From Stenopsyche tienmushanensis (taxonomy: Eukaryota > Arthropoda > Insecta > Trichoptera > Stenopsychidae), in the NCBI GenBank assembly GCA_008973525.1, contig WACJ01000334.1, forward strand, positions 186,001 to 250,000: a DNA stretch of 64,000 bases. Reading direction: 5' to 3'. Positions 9,357-19,647 of this stretch are shown piece by piece; the stretch's first letter is position 1, and every line of letters begins with the position of its first letter. The notes under the pieces are model-generated. The model did not search any database. It was not told where the DNA came from and saw only the letters and a list, made by a program, of their open reading frames with translations. Both the position numbers and the translations under genes were made by a program.

Positions 9357-9668
9357 GGTTAATGTTCAACTTGCATGGCATCTGCTTTCTGTTGTTTAGC
9401 TATTTTTGCCTATTAATGTGTTGCGAAAATAAAAAGATAAGGTTATCGTGCATGCCTGCCAGTTTACTTCTGAAGGAGTAGATTTTGCAAAGGAGTGGTG
9501 AGAATCGGCTAATGACGTCACTCCAGAACAGTCAATGGGGAATAATAAAATTGGTCAACTATAAGAATGATGCGAGTATCTTAATTATCAAAACAAACGC
9601 CTGCTCTCAAGACAACACGAACGAAAGTCGTCTTATCTTTGTTAAAAGAGCTTAATAGCTAATCCGAC
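9357..9668 (+). repeat. Family A repeat, copy 2
   Basis: Encodes MFNLHGICFLLFSYFCLLMC with CENKK, then PASLLLKE and a TAG at 9479-9481, then in the same frame SQWGIIKLVNYKNDASILII and KTNACSQDNTNESRLIFV. Ends with GTTAAAAGAGCTTAATAGCT, the same tail as copy 1. Gives the near-full unit length of about 310 bp. Confidence 0.65.
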
Positions 9669-9769
9669 TGATAGCGATTTTTTGTTGAATAGTAAGTATG
9701 AACATTAACGAGTTTCTATTAAAAAAATTAAAAATACATATATGTATTGAGAATATTTGGACGTCTAGG
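9669..9769. other. Short unassigned spacer
   Basis: A+T-rich, nothing recognised. Confidence 0.3.
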
Positions 9770-10404
9770 GGTACCTTTACGGCACAACTTTGCTATCGTT
9801 GCAAGAGTGTATGATGAGACGCAAGACATCCGTCTCTGTCTCACAGTATACATTTTTTTATGTTAAACTCTTTTTTCTTTTCATTTAGAGTCGTTTTTCC
9901 GCAATTTCATAAAAAAATCCTACAAACTTATTGAGAAATGTGTTAAATATGTGGCATTTAGACTCTATTTTAATCTATCAAAAGGAAACGCCGTTGACAA
10001 TTGAAACACATCCGAGTTCTTTATATCCTCAGATTTATGGCAAGATTGCGATTAAACATAGCGAACCACAGTTTGTAAGCCGTTTCAGAAAACATTACAG
10101 AAATAAACCAGACTGTCATTAGTTTTGAATCTTCAAAAAAAGTCTAAAAAAAGCGTTCCCCTTCATGATGTATACGCATTTTGGGCTTATTAACGCCGTA
10201 ATTAGCTGTGATATGACATTTTCTTCGTGTGCACGAGGAACGCATCCAATGTCAAGGACATTAAGATGCAAATATTTCAATGTCGAGAATGGATAATAAA
10301 AATGAAATATATGACAAGTCGGAATAAGCCATGGGAACGACGCTGTGTGACAAATCAATTCATAAATAAAAGGGGTTGCGCCGTAAAGGGATGATTATGC
10401 CTTG
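9770..10404. mobile_element. Candidate DNA element between inverted CCTTTACGGCRCAAC blocks
   Basis: TACCTTTACGGCACAACTTTG near 9771 and the reverse complement of GGGGTTGCGCCGTAAAGGGAT near 10372 face each other about 630 bp apart. Inside there is no recognisable transposase; the two small frames at 9931 and 10119 are not supported. Flanking duplication could not be defined, so the limits are approximate. Confidence 0.3.
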
Positions 10405-11045
10405 TCCTTTGACGGTATTTTTTATTAATAAGCTTTTAAACGCTTCAAGCGGTTAGTGTAGATAATTTAAACTTCCGAAAAAAAGCACTTTTAGATAGTT
10501 TAAATGTGACTTACCTAAAACAATCTTCGTTGTAGTCGGTAGAGAATTACCGAGCTGGATGTATAGATAGGCGATGAAGAGCAGTGAGAAACGAAGTGAA
10601 TGCATTTTGTCTTGCAGTCAAAACATTATAAGATGAACTATAACCTATAACAAAAAAATAATAATTAAATAAGCATGAAAATAATATGTTTTTCTATTTA
10701 AATTCTATGTACGATTTGGCCATTGGACCAAGTAATAAAAATTCTGTCAACACATTTTTGAAGAATTATAGTATCAAAAATGCACCGGAGACTTTAAATG
10801 AGTTGTAGAATAAAACAATCCACAATGAATCATGCATGGAAAAGGATTTGTCCAGAGTGCAAATGCAAAATAAAGGATGCAAGTCGGTGATTTATTTAAT
10901 CTTCATCCAAATATCTACACAAATGCACAGACAACAATACCATTGAAGAAGGCAGCTCAAAACAAATTCTTGACAAAAAGTATACCAAAATATAAAGAAC
11001 AGACAGACATACATTCAATCAAATATATTTTTGAGCGTGGAATGC
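10405..11045. other. Unassigned A+T-rich stretch
   Basis: No frame, repeat or terminal structure seen. Confidence 0.4.
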
Positions 11046-11732
11046 ATCACATCTAGGGAATCCAATCCCGAGCCAAAATTTCAATCCCGGGATTTCGGGA
11101 TTGCATTAGACGATCCTGGGATCAGTCCCGGAATCCCGAGATCTGGATTTTCAATAGTTTAAGAACATACATTCGTATAACACCATCAATGTGACTGATA
11201 AAATTGCTTTCTGCTGAGACACGGACTAAAACTCGCAAAATTCCCGATTTCCCGACAAATTATTTATTTCCGTCGCTGCAGATGAATATTTATATACTAT
11301 TATGCTTTTATGTGATTCGTAATTATATTACGGAGGAATACAAAAATTCTGAAGCCCGTATCTATTATATTTCATATCGATAATCCCATTATTAGAGTCG
11401 AGGTGTAGTAAATACATCACCGGTAGGGAAAGGTTAATATAAATATTTTAAAAGCATATTAGCACTGTATATATATTTATACATAGATTAGACAGTTACT
11501 AGCAGTAGGTGTTGCCTAAGCTCGCCATTTAGTAATTACGCCACTGTTCCCAAGCGTCCCGATTTCGGCGGGAATGTCTCGATTTAGTAGCCTTCAACGT
11601 GCTGGTGAAGTGTACGATTTCTATTAGATAAATATTTCAATCCTGAATTTTTCGGGATTACTTTTACTAATCCCGGGATTAATGAGTGCCTAAATTGTCC
11701 GAGTTCCCGGGATTGGATTCCCTAATCACATC
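11046..11732 (-). mobile_element. hAT-type MITE, complete, with 8-bp target duplication
   Basis: Body 11054-11724 (671 bp) begins TAGGGAATCCAATCCCG and ends in the exact inverse CGGGATTGGATTCCCTA. It is flanked by ATCACATC on both sides (11046-11053 and 11725-11732), a perfect 8-bp duplication. The TAGGG start and 8-bp duplication are hAT features. No transposase is encoded. The terminal 100 bp hold many copies of ATCCCGG/CCGGGAT. Sub-full copies lie at 17750-17893 + 19695-19732, 22740-23145 and 39148-39635, so this is the reference copy for the family. Confidence 0.85.
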
Positions 11733-11833
11733 CATTAAGCTAAATTTGACATTTTCGATTCAAATCATCAGACAAAATAATATGTATTTTTAAATATTCG
11801 CCGTTAAATTGGATGCCGCACATTGCATTAATA

Positions 11834-12275
11834 TCAGGTCAGTCCAAAAGTTCGTGCGCATCTTTGGGATTTTTTTAATAATAGTGTAAATAAAACACAA
11901 TTTAACATTTTAATCTTACAGATATTATACAGAATTTATATTTTTCCATAATAAATAATTTCATAAGGTACGAAATAAGTGAAAATCGCTTGGGGCAATA
12001 TCCGGGGAATAAGCAGAATAATTAAATTCACTATTTTTTTTTGCAGCGTTGTCAGTATGTGGTTTAGCATTATCATGATGAAACAACACTTTCTTGATAT
12101 TCACCAATCGTGGGCGTTATTTAATCAATTCTAAATTTAAACGACAATGTAAATATCTGCATTAATGGTTTGATTTGGTTCTAATAACAGTTCATAATAA
12201 ATCACACCATACATATCCCACCAAACACTTAACAGGACGTCCTGAAAATGCGCACGAACTTATGGACTGACCTGA
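11834..12275 (-). mobile_element. Internally deleted mariner element
   Basis: Inverted ends TCAGGTCAGTCCAAAAGTTC (11834) and the reverse complement of GAACTTATGGACTGACCTGA (12275), each continuing with GTGCGCAT. The minus strand encodes LLSVWWDMYGVIYYELLLEP, then after a frameshift KKVLFHHDNAKPHTDNAAKK and YSPDIAPSDFHLFRTL. HHDNA(R/K)PH carries the second and YSPD(L/I)APSD the third catalytic Asp of mariner transposases. The N-terminal half is gone and frameshifts remain, so it is dead. TA is present on the left; the right flank reads AC. Confidence 0.85.
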
Positions 12276-13509
12276 ACATCTGAAATAAGCTCAAATTCTC
12301 GCTGAAAATTAGCATTTATGCGGTCCAAATCATGACCTAACCAACTCCTTGCATTGTCGCGGCCGACAGTCGTTCCAAATTACTGATGAATCTTTCAGCT
12401 ATCCCAGCTTCATTACTTGGGTGAATATTGAAGATTATTAGCAGTTTGACAGCAACGACGCTTATATTACGCGACTTTATTAATCGTCACAGTATCTACT
12501 TTTTCAGCTCCAGGAAATCAGAGTTAACCCTCTTAAGGCCGAATAACAATATAACATCGTTAGCAGCACTTGCAAAAAGTACCAACGATTCATCGATCGT
12601 TTTTGTATGGAATTGGAAACGTCCTTCGTCTTCAATGTCTGAATGACTTTGATGTTAAACATGTTCATCGGTCTTTGTGATAATTTTAAAAGACATTTTG
12701 ACGCATCTCACCGCTAAAGACGACTGTTATTGGCACGATAAATAATATTTTGATATGTCGACGTTTGCTCGTGCCAATTGCATCGGCTCCAACGGGAGCG
12801 ACTGGAGTCGTAAACGCCACATGAGCGCGTCCTGCGTTCCCATGCACATCAAAGTTATTCGATATATGAAATAAAATATTATATAAACACGATATACGAA
12901 GACGTATAAACTTTTAGGACTATGACGGGGAGTAAAAAAGCTTTTAGGTGTATACTCTCCGGAGGAGAGAATGTTTAACCGTAGATCGTATGTAGCTGTG
13001 TTTACAGAGAGTAAAAGCTCGCGGCCGTAAAAAAAAACTTAAAGCAACCTATTCGATTGCGTTTATATTTATCCAAAACTAGTTTGTGTTCGTACGAGAA
13101 GATCGTGGAATGCACAGGTTCTTGGAAAATGTTCAGATAACGAGGAAGCTTCAGCGTGAAGTTAGAATTGGCACACTGCGTTAGGAGCAACCGGTGAAGT
13201 ATGCTTATTTTAAAATTGATGCCAAGTTCAATAAATCCAGTTTTTTAAATTCAAAATAACCCAGGAAAAACAACATTTGAAAATGGACATCAAACATACA
13301 TATAACATGGCGATTACTACTTATTTATATAGAAAAAAAATAAATCAAAATACAGACATCCCCTATGACTCTTCGACTTATTTTCAACTTCAATAATGAA
13401 GGTTCAGATATTTTTAATTTTTTAGTTAATTAATTTAGAAAGTTAATTCGTAATAAATTGAAGCAAATATAACTTATTTGAAATCTTGGATGCATTTTCT
13501 TTTTCAAAC
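12276..13509. other. Unassigned stretch
   Basis: Open frames at 12428 and 13002 are short and motif-free. Minus-strand reading around 12380-12440 gives short phrases (e.g. NEAGIAERFISNLERLS) but with stops and no match I can name. 12770-12860 is G+C-richer. No gene supported. Confidence 0.35.
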
Positions 13510-13672
13510 AAGTTGCGTGTAAGCCACGGAATAGGGCACGTCCCTAGGCAAAGAAATCCAGTGGTGTCAGATCTGGAGTCCGTGCGAACCACGGAATAGG
13601 ACACGCCCCTATGCAAAGAAATCCAGTGGTGTCAGATCTAGAGATCGCGCGACCCACGGAATAGGGCCGCCA
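13510..13672. repeat. 65-bp tandem repeat, about 2.5 units
   Basis: CCACGGAATAGG starts at 13524, 13589 and 13654 (period 65), separated by GCACG(T/C)CCCTA(G/T)GCAAAG, then AAATCCAGTGGTGTCAGATC. Read backwards the last part gives a DLTPLDFF-like peptide, the third-Asp block of many mariner/Tc-type transposases, so the array may have grown from a transposase fragment; that link is inference. Confidence 0.8.
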
Positions 13673-14071
13673 AAATAGAGAACCATTTGATCTTATTGAT
13701 ATGGACCTGACTAGTTTGATATTATTTGATACCTGATTTTCACCTATTTGTTCCAGCTATGTCTATTTTTTCCAGTTTGCTCCCAGTCTGACCAATTAAA
13801 TATTGTTTGATTGTGCCCGGTGGCACTAAACGACATAACTGTGGATAGGAACAGAACAAGGACAAGAAGAACACCAAATATACGGCCTTGAGGAGAGGCA
13901 TATGAAGAACTTCACTTCGCAACGTTAACAGCATTGTCTTCTGTTAACTTCTATATCGTTTTGGAATCGCAGAACTGAGAGGATCGACCTGAAATGGGAA
14001 ACCACTCAGTCTTGAATTCGCTCGGGTAATTTGCACGTGGACGAGGAGCGAATCCAAGATGCACTTAAGCG
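13673..14071. other. Unassigned stretch
   Basis: No supported gene; a 64-codon antisense frame at 13740 has a hydrophobic run but no context. Confidence 0.35.
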
Positions 14072-14180
14072 CAGGGCCGTAACAAAGACGTAGCAAATCA
14101 AGCGCCCGCCACGGGCGCAACTACGTGGTCCGAAAAGCGGACCGATTGAGCATACAAACCTTATGGCCGTTTCGACTTCT
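14072..14180 (+). mobile_element. LINE-tail repeat, very short copy (head joined to tail)
   Basis: CAGGGCCGTAACAAAGACGT and GCGCCCGCCACGGGCGCAAC (head) run into GGTCCGAAAAGCGGACCGAT and ACAAACCTTATGGCC (LINE ORF2 C-terminal region). Same head and tail as 30387-30790, 44410-44875 and 48401-48720, but with most of the middle deleted. Confidence 0.6.
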
Positions 14181-15174
14181 TTTTACAACAATAACCCCCA
14201 TCTATACATTATGTTGGGTACATTTGGGACATTTTGGGACAAAATAAAGATAAGCATCAATTATTAGCATAATGGATCCGATTTCTTTACGTCAATTTGT
14301 TCGATTTCATCTCTAATACATGTCAAAAGCTAGCCCTAGCTTTAAATATTTTATCATAGTTTAATATAATGACGTTGCATGACCAATTCAGTTGGAAATA
14401 TCAATATAAACTTGTTTAAATCGCTAATAAAATACGTGATCGTTGTGTAAAATGAATATCTGCATTGTCCTCGCTTGCATATGGAAACCGCGTTCAATTT
14501 ATTCGCTCTCAAATTTCAGAACAATTGTTAATGTTCTTAAATCGTAAGTCAAAACAACACTTCATCCATACTATAAATCCTGAAAAATCCAACAAAGGTC
14601 GTAGAGATGTCCTCTAAATTGGATTAATTATCGGCTAGCAGTTAGCTTGTGTGGTCAACCATTGTTGTGACAATCGATTGACGGCTACAAGACAATTTTG
14701 CTTCGTTTAACCTCGAATTGACCTCACATCTGATGGTTAATGTGCGTCTGATGGCTCGTAACTACCAATACATTTGCCTCATATTACATTTATTGTCGAA
14801 TCAAGATCATCAATTGCCATGCTAACTAGCCGAAGAGACAACCGGAGATGCACAATTACAATGCAGCATAGGTAGCTACTATAATGTAAATTGACGTTAA
14901 TAAACAAATCCTGAGAAAAGATGGCGCTATCTTTCATGGCATGCTCTTTTAAGTAACAACGGAAGGAGACTTAACGTCTTGAAACAATGATAAATAACCG
15001 TATTTCTGCAAACTTTCAGACGTCATCGCAACTCCAATGTATTGATTTTGAATCATTTTTGCATGTTATGAAGACATCAAGAATGATCAAGATATCAAGA
15101 CTTTATGCATTGTTTTTTTTTTCCATCTGTTAATGAAAACTGTTAGCTAAAAGATGAAGCTATGTGTTGTGTAA
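14181..15174. other. Unassigned stretch
   Basis: No frames above 60 codons and no repeat recognised. Could be ordinary intergenic or intron sequence. Confidence 0.4.
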
Positions 15175-15500
15175 TCAATATATATATAAATGAAAATGTG
15201 TGTCGCGGAACGAGGCGTTTGCTGGGCATACATTCTTATACCGTTCATTCGATTGCAATGAATCTTTGGTGAGTTATTGGGCGTGTATCCGAGAAGGTTT
15301 TTACATTGGAATTTGTTTTGCGAGATGTTTAACGGATGCACCATATTGGTTTGATGAAGTGAAGCCGGGCCGCGGGACGGGGCGGAGAGAGAGAGAAGGA
15401 TGCACACAAAATGCAGCGGAGTGAGGGAGACAGTCGGTTTTCGAGGTGAAAGACCACATCATGCGCTCGATATTGAAGGCAGCATGCATTAGGGTACATT
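15175..15500 (+). mobile_element. Helentron-like element, second subtype
   Basis: Starts TATATATAAATGAAAATGTG TG, then GCTGGGCATACATTCTTATA and CCGTTCATTCGATTGCAATG, and later AAGCCGGGCCGCGGGACGGG. The start and the CGGG-rich tail are features I associate with Helentron-associated elements. Fragments of this subtype lie at 25070-25200 and, inverted, at 34010-34135. Overlapping open frames on both strands here are by-products of the purine-rich tract (GGAGAGAGAGAG). Confidence 0.55.
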
Positions 15501-15814
15501 CGCGATATCTCAATAGGGAGTGTCAATGATTTTTTTTAAAAAACTGAGCTGTTTTCCTTGAAAATTAGTACAAAAATTACAAGAAAACCAAGTACAATGC
15601 CAAGCTAAGTTGATGCAGAACTAAGCCCCCATCAAGTGTAATAAATAGTTAATAAAGTGAAAGGTTGTTTTGGAGATGAAAAGATACTTGAAAATACTTT
15701 AATAAATTTCAGATCTTATATTAGGACGAATTTCCAAATTCCACCAAGATAATAATCCTAAGAATATTTAAAAACGCGGTACCAATTATTTAATTCAAAA
15801 AGAACTGTGCTTAA
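15501..15814. other. Unassigned A+T-rich stretch
   Basis: Nothing recognised; may be the decayed upstream part of the Tc1-like element. Confidence 0.3.
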
Positions 15815-16016
15815 AAAAATTTATTCACCCCTACAATCCCCAGACTTTTCCCTCAATCGAGCTATTATGGGATGAGATCGATCAAATAGCGAAAAATCGT
15901 TTACCTACTTATGCCAACATGTTCTGGAATGACCTACAAGAATCCTGGAGAGATTTAACCTTTTGAGGAGTGAGCAAATTTAAAATCGATGAAGTCGTTG
16001 AGGCTATAATCGCTTA
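15815..16016 (+). pseudogene. Tc1-like transposase, C-terminal fragment
   Basis: Frame at 15841 reads QTFPSIELLWDEIDQIAKNR, LPTYANMFWNDLQESWRDLT, F, stop (15964), then GVSKFKIDEVVEAIIA and a stop at 16014-16016. SP(D)..PIE.LW(D)E(L)DR plus LW..LQE.W is the canonical Tc1 C-terminus containing the last catalytic Glu/Asp region; here the SPD part is degenerate and a TGA interrupts. About 60 residues of a protein that is usually near 340. Confidence 0.75.
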
Positions 16017-16287
16017 ACACCGATTACTTTCTGTCAGCTCATATCAGCGTAAGACAATATTCAATTCGATGCAGTCAATTGTAAATAAACACTGTTGATA
16101 GCATACAAGACCACGTCATTTCTACAATCGTGCGATTTATGTGGGGAAGCTCTCCGCATCTGTCTTCCGAACTGCGCTACGTTCTCTCTCTGTCTCTTTC
16201 TGTCTCCAAGCTCAATGTACAAGAGTGCTCTTTTTGAATAGTGAAGGGGGGGTCTCAGACCCTGGGATAGTACTCCTTTAAGGGTTA
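16017..16287 (+). mobile_element. 3' flank of the Tc1-like element with TTAA-ended half palindrome
   Basis: After the transposase tail, 16020-16100 matches 27405-27480, and 16140-16287 matches the right arm of the palindromic MITE at 20869-21133: ACGTTCTCTCTCTGTCTC, GCTCAATGTACAAGAGTGCT, ending GATAGTACTCCTTTAAGGGT TAA. TTAA is at 16284-16287. The same order is found at 27353-27776. Confidence 0.6.
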
Positions 16288-16900
16288 ATGCATGCCATAT
16301 AAAGTTTTATTTTGAACCAACTCCTGTTCCAAAATGCTAATATTATGTGATTTGTTTAATGAAGATTTGTTTAACGATCTACATATTTTAATATCAATAA
16401 ATTACGAGTTATACTCTATGTTTTAGGCGAATCACTAAGCGTTTCCAAACTTATTGTCGGTAGTATATGTACATACATATTTTAGGGAATCCCCGCCACT
16501 GTTTTTTGTTTAAGTACGGGAAATATGACTCGTTTCACACCAAGATAAAATTTAAATGCAAAAATTTGTACAAAAAAAAGCAAAATGTTTGTTGTTATTC
16601 TTTGTTTCTTTTTAGACTCGACTTGTGTCTAGAAATCTATTTTGGTCATAATACCTGTGATATGAATATGAATTTTGATTGAACAGAATCAAAATTGACA
16701 TAAATAAATGCTTATATCGATTCGATAGTTCATTTACACCGGAAAGAACAACTGCCCAGAAGTATAACATCCGTTTGACATCAGACGTTGTGATTTTAAA
16801 AAGAGCAAAGTCACTTTTTTCGTATATTTATTTTGCAAGCGATTGTATTTGGCTAAACGACGTAAATAAATGAGATGTAATGGACTGACGGTCGAATGCG
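16288..16900. other. Unassigned A+T-rich stretch
   Basis: Frames of 71 and 64 codons at 16467 and 16679 have no recognisable content. Confidence 0.4.
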
Positions 16901-16919
16901 TTAACACATTGTATGCGGG
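16901..16919 (+). mobile_element. Left 19-bp inverted terminus with TTAA
   Basis: TTAACACATTGTATGCGGG is the exact reverse complement of 21209-21227. A third related end, TTAACACATTGTTTGCGGG, is at 24366. TTAA plus short inverted ends is typical of piggyBac-type elements; the 4.3 kb interval holds no piggyBac transposase that I can see. Confidence 0.5.
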
Positions 16920-17749
16920 AGACGGAGATTACAGTCCTCGGCGCGCCACTCGTTGAGCGCGGGAGACTTAAGTTTTTGGCATTAGACAAAAAAACATTAT
17001 GAATATTTTTATCAATCACATAAACACGAAACTAAATATGTATATTAAGATTAGCGAAATGTTAATAGTGATCTCGAGTGATCATTGAAAAGATCTATAT
17101 AAATCTTCGCCAATTCGAGGAAGTAAAGCCAGCGAGAGCGATCACCGCTACCCAAACAAACGCCCCGCTGAATAAATGTTCTGGAACGTTTGGCGGATGT
17201 TTTCAGAAACTATTAAAATGATTATGTGATGATGAACAATAACGATAAGCTGAACGAAGTTCATCTCGTGTAGAAATATTGTAAACAATTAACACGTGAA
17301 GAAGTCCTACTGTCGGGCGAGCTTTGCTCTCTTGGTAATGGGAAGCTTAAATTCCTATTCGCAGGAAGTTTACCCAAGTGCATGTTAGTTAACAAGATCT
17401 GGAAATGCATTATGTCTGATATGATCACTCTTTAGTGCCAATTAATGCTTCTTTTAATCTGCATGGCGGTGGATGTTATGTGAACAAAGAGGGCGTCTTC
17501 TAATGGCCCAGCAGATGAATGCATCAGATTATCGCATGGGGGTTTCTTTACGAATTGCATCTAAAATATATTCTTTCATATGCCTGATGAATGTAATTCG
17601 GCCAGAGACCATTCAGAAATAGAGATCGTATTCAATAAGTTCATACGAGAAGACTTAAACGACTTTGAATCAAATATCATCAACTTTGCTCGATATGATT
17701 AGCTCAGTATCAACCCGATCGATCCTATATAAAAAAAATCATTTATCAG
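16920..17749. other. Unassigned stretch inside the TTAA-bounded interval
   Basis: Begins with a G+C-rich patch (GGCGCGCC at about 16940). No protein frame recognised. Confidence 0.35.
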
Positions 17750-17893
17750 ACTGTCTTTCCCGCCGAAATCTAGGACGCTCGGAAACAGTGGCGTAACTAC
17801 TAATTGGCGAGCGTATGCCATGCCTAGATGCAGTAACTGTCTAATCAATGTATACATATATACAGTACATATATATTTTTCAAATTGTTATAT
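17750..17893 (+). mobile_element. hAT-type MITE, left piece, split by a LINE
   Basis: TTTCCCGCCGAAATCTAGGA, AACAGTGGCGTAACTACTAA and CAGTAACTGTCTAATCAATG match the inverse of the MITE at 11054-11724. The MITE continues at 19695 (CCGGTGATGTATTTACTACA) after the LINE. Confidence 0.75.
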
Positions 17894-17906
17894 TATCCTT
17901 TTCCTA
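17894..17906. repeat. 13-bp target duplication, left copy
   Basis: TATCCTTTTCCTA here and at 19682-19694 flank the LINE; intact MITE copies carry this site once. Confidence 0.85.
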
Positions 17907-19292
17907 GTCGCGGGAGCGTTCGATAACGCGTGGTGGGACATGATTCTCGTCAAGCTGCATGAGAAAAGGATTCCGTCCAACGTGTTGGCCCTGATACGGT
18001 CATACTTTTCAAACCGCTACGTCATCGCCGAAGCCGGGGATGAGATAATCGCCAGAAAACTTAGCATGGGCTGCCCACAGGGCTCGGTCCTTGGACCGGT
18101 CCTGTGGAACGTCCTGCTCGACGACATCTTCGGGCTGATCCTCCCAGCGGGGTGTGAGTTGTTTGCGTACGCTGACGACCTCACGCTGCTGGTCGAGGCC
18201 GGCTCGAGATCGCAAATCGAGGCAAAAGCAAACTGCGCCCTTGAGATGATAAGCGACTGGAGTCGCATGAACAAATTAACGTTCTCGGCCTCCAAGTCGC
18301 AAGGACTCATGCTCAGGGGTCGGCTTAAGCGATCCCCTCGGCCTCGAATGGGCGGTGACGTGGTCAAGTTTGTGAACTCGGCCCCCTATCTGGGCATCAC
18401 TCTGGATGACTCCTGCGGTTTCGTGATTCACGCCCGCCGCGCGGTAGAAAAAGCGGCGAATGCCTTTGGTAGACTGTCGAGGATTGCGGCGAGCGATTGG
18501 GGCATCAGAGGCCGCCCCCTGTTGACTGCGTACAAGGGTATCTTCCTTAGTATTTCAGCGTACGCAGCGGGAGCATGGGCGCACAGGGTCGGCATCCAGC
18601 TGGTGAAGCAGATTCTGCTACGAGGCCAGAGGTCGGCTTTGATACTTATATCGAAGGCGTACCGTACGGCCTCGACCGACTGTCTGCCGGTGCTGGCGGG
18701 CGTCATGCCCCTGGATTTGGAAATCCAATGTCGAGCGGTGAGGTTCCTCGCAGAAAACGGTGAGACCCCGGAAATCGGCGGCAGGAGCATCCCGATCGAC
18801 GCAGGTTCCTCTGACGCGCTCGGCGATCTTCGTCGACGCGCGAAAGAGGCTTCGTTAGTTAGCTGGCAGGAGAGGTGGTCCGAGTCTACTTCCGGCCGCC
18901 ACCTCTCAAAGTTCTTCCCCTCGGTTAGAAACCGCCTGCGTTGCCGCTGGGTCGTTCCAGATTTCTGGACGTCCCAGTTCCTCACAGGGCACGGGCGCTT
19001 TAGGGCTTCGTTGTATAGGTTCAAACTATCCCCGGTTTCGGAGTGTCCATGCGGCGATCCGGACATGGACGCAGACCACGTTCTGTGGACATGTCCGGGC
19101 ATGGCGTCCGATCGCGAGGCGCTCTTTCGTAGTGTCAGCGGCCCGAAAGTCGGGCCGGTTGGGCACACAGACCTGGTGGCCACTCCCTCCTCGTTCAGGG
19201 CATTCAGGGTATTCTGTAGCATTTTTGGACAAAAATGCGTTCCTGGGGGCTACTATGATCCCATCGATCATGATAGCACCCCCAGTGGCTAG
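17907..19292 (+). CDS. LINE ORF2 C-terminal part: reverse transcriptase, thumb and CCHC knuckle (5' truncated)
   Basis: Copies LINE RNA at a nicked target in the full element. The frame is open for 461 codons to TAG at 19290-19292. It begins VAGAFDNAWW, i.e. at reverse transcriptase motif A with its catalytic Asp (17922-17924). Motif B is GCPQGSVLGPVLWN (from 18069), motif C is YADD (18168-18179) with both catalytic Asp, followed by a connection region (YLGITLDD). Near the end CPCGDPDMDADHVLWTC (19044-19094) is a C-x1-C-x8-H-x4-C knuckle typical of the R1, LOA and Jockey group. The apurinic endonuclease, ORF1 and the first reverse transcriptase motifs are missing, so it cannot act by itself. 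A start codon upstream at 17820 lies in the host MITE and is not biological. Confidence 0.9.
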   Translation, partial: VAGAFDNAWWDMILVKLHEKRIPSNVLALIRSYFSNRYVIAEAGDEIIARKLSMGCPQGSVLGPVLWNVLLDDIFGLILPAGCELFAYADDLTLLVEAGSRSQIEAKANCALEMISDWSRMNKLTFSASKSQGLMLRGRLKRSPRPRMGGDVVKFVNSAPYLGITLDDSCGFVIHARRAVEKAANAFGRLSRIAASDWGIRGRPLLTAYKGIFLSISAYAAGAWAHRVGIQLVKQILLRGQRSALILISKAYRTASTDCLPVLAGVMPLDLEIQCRAVRFLAENGETPEIGGRSIPIDAGSSDALGDLRRRAKEASLVSWQERWSESTSGRHLSKFFPSVRNRLRCRWVVPDFWTSQFLTGHGRFRASLYRFKLSPVSECPCGDPDMDADHVLWTCPGMASDREALFRSVSGPKVGPVGHTDLVATPSSFRAFRVFCSIFGQKCVPGGYYDPIDHDSTPSG

Positions 19293-19628
19293 CTCAATCA
19301 GGTGGCTCGCGCCAAGAGCGTCGCGAGCGAGACTAGGCAACCCCCCCCTCTCCCATAATGTATATATATATATCTATTATACTTCTTTCTTCTATTTATT
19401 TATTTATTTATTTTATTATTATTAGTTTATTTTATTATTATTTTTTTCTTTTTTAATATCTATGTATATATTTTAGTTAGGTCTAATTGATAAATTCAAG
19501 TACCTAGCTAGCTTCCCCCCGCGCTTAGAGCGTAAGTGGCCATCGGTGTTGAGAAAGAGTGGGTCCTCGCAGACAGTATAATTTCAGGTTTTGCACCTTG
19601 GGTGCACTTTTGTTGAGCGGGCTGGCAT
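19293..19628 (+). other. LINE 3' UTR
   Basis: Contains a long TATT-rich tract (19358-19470), then AGCGTAAGTGGC and TTTTGCACCTTGGGTGCACT, a small hairpin (GCACC/GGTGC) that is also present in altered form at 37736-37757. Confidence 0.7.
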
Positions 19629-19647
19629 GGTCCCGAATAGCGGGACC
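19629..19647 (+). promoter_or_regulatory. Conserved LINE 3' UTR hairpin
   Basis: GGTCCCGAATAGCGGGACC folds as a 7-bp stem with AATAG loop and is followed at once by AATAAA. It is repeated at 44836-44854 and, with sequence changes that mostly keep pairing, at 37776-37794. It may be the mark by which the LINE's reverse transcriptase recognises its own RNA. Confidence 0.7.

Noticed and set aside
15147..15526. Several overlapping frames of 65-86 codons on both strands
   Set aside because: They arise from a purine-rich low-complexity tract in a Helentron-like element.
17820..17906. ATG at 17820 as the start of the LINE protein
   Set aside because: This part is hAT-type MITE sequence outside the LINE; the 13-bp duplication fixes the LINE border at 17907.
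18428..19222. 264-codon open frame on the minus strand
   Set aside because: Exact antisense of the LINE reverse transcriptase frame; open only because the LINE is G+C-rich. No domain on that strand.
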